Source: Polaromonas sp. | GTDB lineage: Bacteria; Pseudomonadota; Gammaproteobacteria; Burkholderiales; Burkholderiaceae_C | Reading direction: 5' to 3' | Assembly (NCBI GenBank): GCA_023259235.1 | Contig: JAHFQQ010000029.1 | Location: 1-17,599 of the forward strand | Length of the DNA stretch: 17,599 nt | Shown: positions 14,987 to 17,599 of the stretch, one piece after another | Position numbering within the stretch: position 1 is the stretch's first letter | Layout: each line of letters begins with the position of its first letter | Position numbers and translations under genes: made by a program | Notes under the pieces: model-generated | Told to the model about the DNA's origin: nothing | Databases searched by the model: none | What the model saw: only the letters and a program-made list of their open reading frames with translations

Positions 14987-16753
14987 ATGTTGCACGCCTT
15001 ACGTGAATATGGAGCGAAGCTGGGCGGCGAACCTGGCTTCAAGTCGAGAGAGGTGCGCTGGTGTATTCAACTCTCCGAGGAAGGCAAATTGCTGAACATC
15101 GTTCCGCTTGGCGATGGGCGAAGCGGAGCGATGTTGGAACGGTGTGCTGATATGCATGGGATGGAGTCCGGCGGGAAAGCGCATTTTCTGGTTGAATCGG
15201 CCCAAGCGGTCGCGCTCCATTTCAAACCAGACGAAGACCCGAAGGCTATCGACAAGGGTACACGCCGCCACCGTTTTTTCACTAGCATGCTGGCGCAGGC
15301 CGCTGAGCGGCTGCCAGTATTGTCGTATCCGTCAAAGTTGCTGGCTGACCCAACGGCGGTTGAGCAAATTCGTCTGATGATGGTTGACAAACGCGTGAAG
15401 CCCGCAGACTGGGTGACTTGGCAAGTCGGCGCACATGATCCGCGTGAGGATGGAGAAGTCCAACAGTGGTGGCGTGATTGGCGGCAACGGGATCTTGCTG
15501 GAAATACGAAGAGTGATTCCACGGCGTTGCCCGGCGGCATGATGTGCCTGCTGAGCGGTAACGAAGTGCCGCCACTGGCAAAGCATTCCAAGATTACCGG
15601 CCTTTCCGGAGTCGGTGGTTTGTCAATGGGCGATGTCATGGTGGGTTTTGACAAGGCTGCATTTCAATCCTATGGGCTAGAGAAATCCTCAAATGCCGCC
15701 ATGGGTGCGGGACCTGCTCAAGAGTACGTCGATGCGCTGAACCAGCTTATCCGACAGCAAAAGGAAGCGAACTTCAAGAACCCGTCACGACGCACCAACG
15801 CAATGATGGTGTACTGGTTCAAGGAACATCTCCCTCCTGAGGACGATCCATTTTCGATGCTCTATGGCATGGAAACTGATGAGCAGCAGACGGTGGCAGC
15901 GCTGGCGCAAGCACGCAGACTGCTCGAAGCCATTCGCAGCGGTGAACGCTCGATGCTTGGCGACAACCACTACTATGCGCTCACGCTATCGGGCGCGTCA
16001 GGCCGCGTGATGGTGCGCGACTGGATGGAAGGCCAATTCGCACAACTGGTCGCAAATGTTGAGGCGTGGTTTGCTGATCTCGCCATCGTGCATCGTGAGG
16101 GCGGGGACCGTTTCGCACCTGATCCTAAATTCCTGGCAGTTGGTGGGGCTCTGGTGCGTGACCTGAAAGACCTGCCCCCGGCAACTACCTCAGTGCTGTG
16201 GCGCGCTGCGGTTGCATACCTTCCAATTCCTCAGCCTTTGATGGCGCAAGCGCTAGACCGCTTTTGCTCGGCGCTTGTCAAAGACGAAATCTTTAACCAT
16301 GCCCGTATGGGCCTGATCAAAGCCTATTTTGTTCGTAAACCTCTAGGAAAGGGTCATATGAAGCCATATCTCAACCCGGATCATCCCGACCCGGCCTATC
16401 ACTGCGGGCGCCTTCTGGCGATTCTCGCGAAGCTTCAGTATGCCGCGCTCGGCGATGTTGGGGCGGGTGTTGTGCAGCGTTTCTACCCTGCCGCCAGCAC
16501 CGCGCCAGGTCTCACGCTAGGGCGCTTGGTGGGCAACTCGCGCAACCACCTTGGCAAACTCGACGGCGGGTTGTCATATTGGTACGAGCAGCAAATCGCA
16601 GACGTCATGGGACGGTTGGGCGACAAATTTCCCCGTACCCTGGACCTTGAGGGGCAAGGTCTTTTCGCGCTGGGCTACTACCAGCAACTGGCTGCCCTGA
16701 GAACGCCCAAGAAGGACTGCAAAGACAGCAACCAAGATGGAGAAACGACATGA
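14987..16753 (+). CDS. cas8c: type I-C Cascade large subunit Cas8c (Csd1)
   Basis: A 588-residue protein, the large subunit that recognises the PAM and target DNA in type I-C Cascade. The Csd1 family is recognised from the start MLHALREYGAKLGG, the CIQLSEEGKLLNIVPLGDG strand, and HRFFTSMLAQAAERL. Further features are GGMMCLLSGNEVPPLAKHSK ahead of FDKAAFQSYGLEKSSNAAM, HYYALTLSGASGRVMVRDWM, and the C-terminal KPYLNPDHPDPAYHCGRLLA with AALGDVGAGVVQRFYPAAST. Length is normal and no motif is missing. It begins 2 nt after the cas5c stop with a strong GGGGAGGG site, and its stop overlaps the cas7c start as ATGA, so translation is probably coupled through the operon. Confidence 0.95.
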   Translation: MLHALREYGAKLGGEPGFKSREVRWCIQLSEEGKLLNIVPLGDGRSGAMLERCADMHGMESGGKAHFLVESAQAVALHFKPDEDPKAIDKGTRRHRFFTSMLAQAAERLPVLSYPSKLLADPTAVEQIRLMMVDKRVKPADWVTWQVGAHDPREDGEVQQWWRDWRQRDLAGNTKSDSTALPGGMMCLLSGNEVPPLAKHSKITGLSGVGGLSMGDVMVGFDKAAFQSYGLEKSSNAAMGAGPAQEYVDALNQLIRQQKEANFKNPSRRTNAMMVYWFKEHLPPEDDPFSMLYGMETDEQQTVAALAQARRLLEAIRSGERSMLGDNHYYALTLSGASGRVMVRDWMEGQFAQLVANVEAWFADLAIVHREGGDRFAPDPKFLAVGGALVRDLKDLPPATTSVLWRAAVAYLPIPQPLMAQALDRFCSALVKDEIFNHARMGLIKAYFVRKPLGKGHMKPYLNPDHPDPAYHCGRLLAILAKLQYAALGDVGAGVVQRFYPAASTAPGLTLGRLVGNSRNHLGKLDGGLSYWYEQQIADVMGRLGDKFPRTLDLEGQGLFALGYYQQLAALRTPKKDCKDSNQDGETT

Positions 16754-17599
16754 ACACACCAATCAAGAACCGCTATGAATTTCTTTACCTTTTCGATTGT
16801 GAAAACGGCAATCCCAATGGCGACCCTGACGCGGGCAACAGCCCACGCATCGACCCGGAGGACATGCACGGCCTGGTGTCGGACGTAGCCATCAAACGTC
16901 GTGTGCGCAACTACGTGCAGACTAAGCATGGCAATAGTGGGGGCTATGCGATTTTTGTAGAACACTCCACTAACCTGAATCGCCCGATTGCAGCGGCGCA
17001 CGAAGCCACGGGTGGTGCACCTGCCGGTGGCGGAAATCGCTCGCAAGTCGGCAAGGCTCGTGATTGGATGTGTCAGCAGTTCTTTGATGTGCGCACCTTT
17101 GGCGCAGTGATGTCTACGGGCGCAAACGCTGGGCAGGTCCGCGGGCCGGTACAAGTGGCGTTCTCACGTTCCATCGATCCGATTTTCCCGATGGATGCTG
17201 CCATCACGCGCATGGCTGTGGCGGAGAAGGTGAAAGACGCCAAGACCGCCGCCGACTACGCTGCGTGGGAAGGACAGCAGGCGGAGGACAGCTTACGCAC
17301 CATGGGCCGCAAGTCCCTCATCTCCTACGGCTTGTATGCAGCCAAGGGCTTTGTCTCCGCGCATCTGGCACAGGGTACGCAGTTCTCCGAAGTCGACTTG
17401 GGTGAGCTATGGGAGGCATTGGCCAACATGTTCGATCATGACCGTTCGGCATCCAAGGGCGTGATGGCTTGCCGTGATCTGTTTGTCTTCAAGCATGTGG
17501 GCACAGATACCGACGAGGTTCAACGAACAAAGCAGGCGATGCTCGGCTGCGCCCCAGCGCACCACTTGTTGGATCTCGGGCGCATCATCGATATCCCTG
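16750..17599 (+). CDS. cas7c: type I-C Cascade backbone Cas7c (Csd2), cut by the right edge
   Basis: 283 residues are visible before the window ends, and this is probably nearly all of the protein. Cas7 subunits form the helical backbone that holds the crRNA spacer. Csd2 hallmarks are present: YEFLYLFDCENGNPNGDPDA with NSPRIDPE directly after it, VAIKRRVRNYV, RTFGAVMSTGANAGQVRGPV followed by QVAFSRSIDPIFP, MGRKSLISYGLYAAKGFVSA, and the late segment ASKGVMACRDLFVFKH. The ATG at 16750 overlaps the cas8c TGA (ATGA) and is preceded by GGAGA at about 6 nt. cas4, cas1, cas2 and the array normally follow in type I-C loci and would lie outside the window. Confidence 0.95.
   Translation, partial: MNTPIKNRYEFLYLFDCENGNPNGDPDAGNSPRIDPEDMHGLVSDVAIKRRVRNYVQTKHGNSGGYAIFVEHSTNLNRPIAAAHEATGGAPAGGGNRSQVGKARDWMCQQFFDVRTFGAVMSTGANAGQVRGPVQVAFSRSIDPIFPMDAAITRMAVAEKVKDAKTAADYAAWEGQQAEDSLRTMGRKSLISYGLYAAKGFVSAHLAQGTQFSEVDLGELWEALANMFDHDRSASKGVMACRDLFVFKHVGTDTDEVQRTKQAMLGCAPAHHLLDLGRIIDIP

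Noticed and set aside
11755..17599. CRISPR repeat-spacer array near the cas genes
   Set aside because: No regularly spaced direct repeats of about 30-37 bp are seen anywhere in the window; in type I-C loci the array usually follows cas2, beyond the right edge.

Overview
The window looks like a chromosomal segment of a betaproteobacterium, most likely a member of the Comamonadaceae (Polaromonas/Rhodoferax/Variovorax-like). The basis is the high GC content, the protein flavour, and short intergenic hairpin repeats of kinds I recall from that family. The assignment is inference; no rRNA or other marker gene is present.

Layout. (1) Positions 5-1571, minus strand: a small secreted DUF2946-like protein and a GAF/PAS/Fis-type regulator that lacks the AAA+ domain of its sigma-54 activator relatives. 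(2) Positions 1771-9683, plus strand, divergent from the regulator: a cox-type molybdenum hydroxylase cluster in the order small [2Fe-2S] subunit, large Mo subunit, medium FAD subunit, strong terminator-like hairpin, MoxR/CoxD AAA+ ATPase, CoxE VWA protein, CoxG SRPBCC protein, XdhC/CoxF-family maturation protein. The large subunit carries AYRGAGR at the active-site loop, not the AYxCSFR of true aerobic CO dehydrogenases. It is therefore a form II ('CODH-like') hydroxylase of unknown substrate. The first three genes would build the enzyme; the last four would assemble, activate and membrane-anchor it. (3) Positions 9885-10684: a small membrane protein with a SHOCT-like tail and an exported single-domain rhodanese. 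(4) Positions 10777 to the right edge: a WYL-domain regulator followed 37 bp later by a type I-C CRISPR-Cas operon: cas3 (HD plus helicase), cas5c, cas8c (csd1) and cas7c (csd2, cut by the window edge). cas4, cas1, cas2 and any CRISPR array, if present, lie beyond position 17599.

The genes are conventional; the more interesting material is between them. A CATTGCGAGC-type palindromic repeat separates the small and large hydroxylase subunit genes. A compound hairpin element flanked by 17/18 direct repeats lies between moxR and coxE. Three copies of one short hairpin repeat, all in the same orientation, lie just upstream of moxR, the SHOCT gene and the WYL gene. A twin CCTAGG dyad lies in the regulator/hydroxylase divergent spacer. 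A 14-codon minigene overlaps the cas3 stop and the cas5c start with ATGA at both ends. The closeness of the WYL regulator to cas3 suggests it controls the CRISPR-Cas operon.
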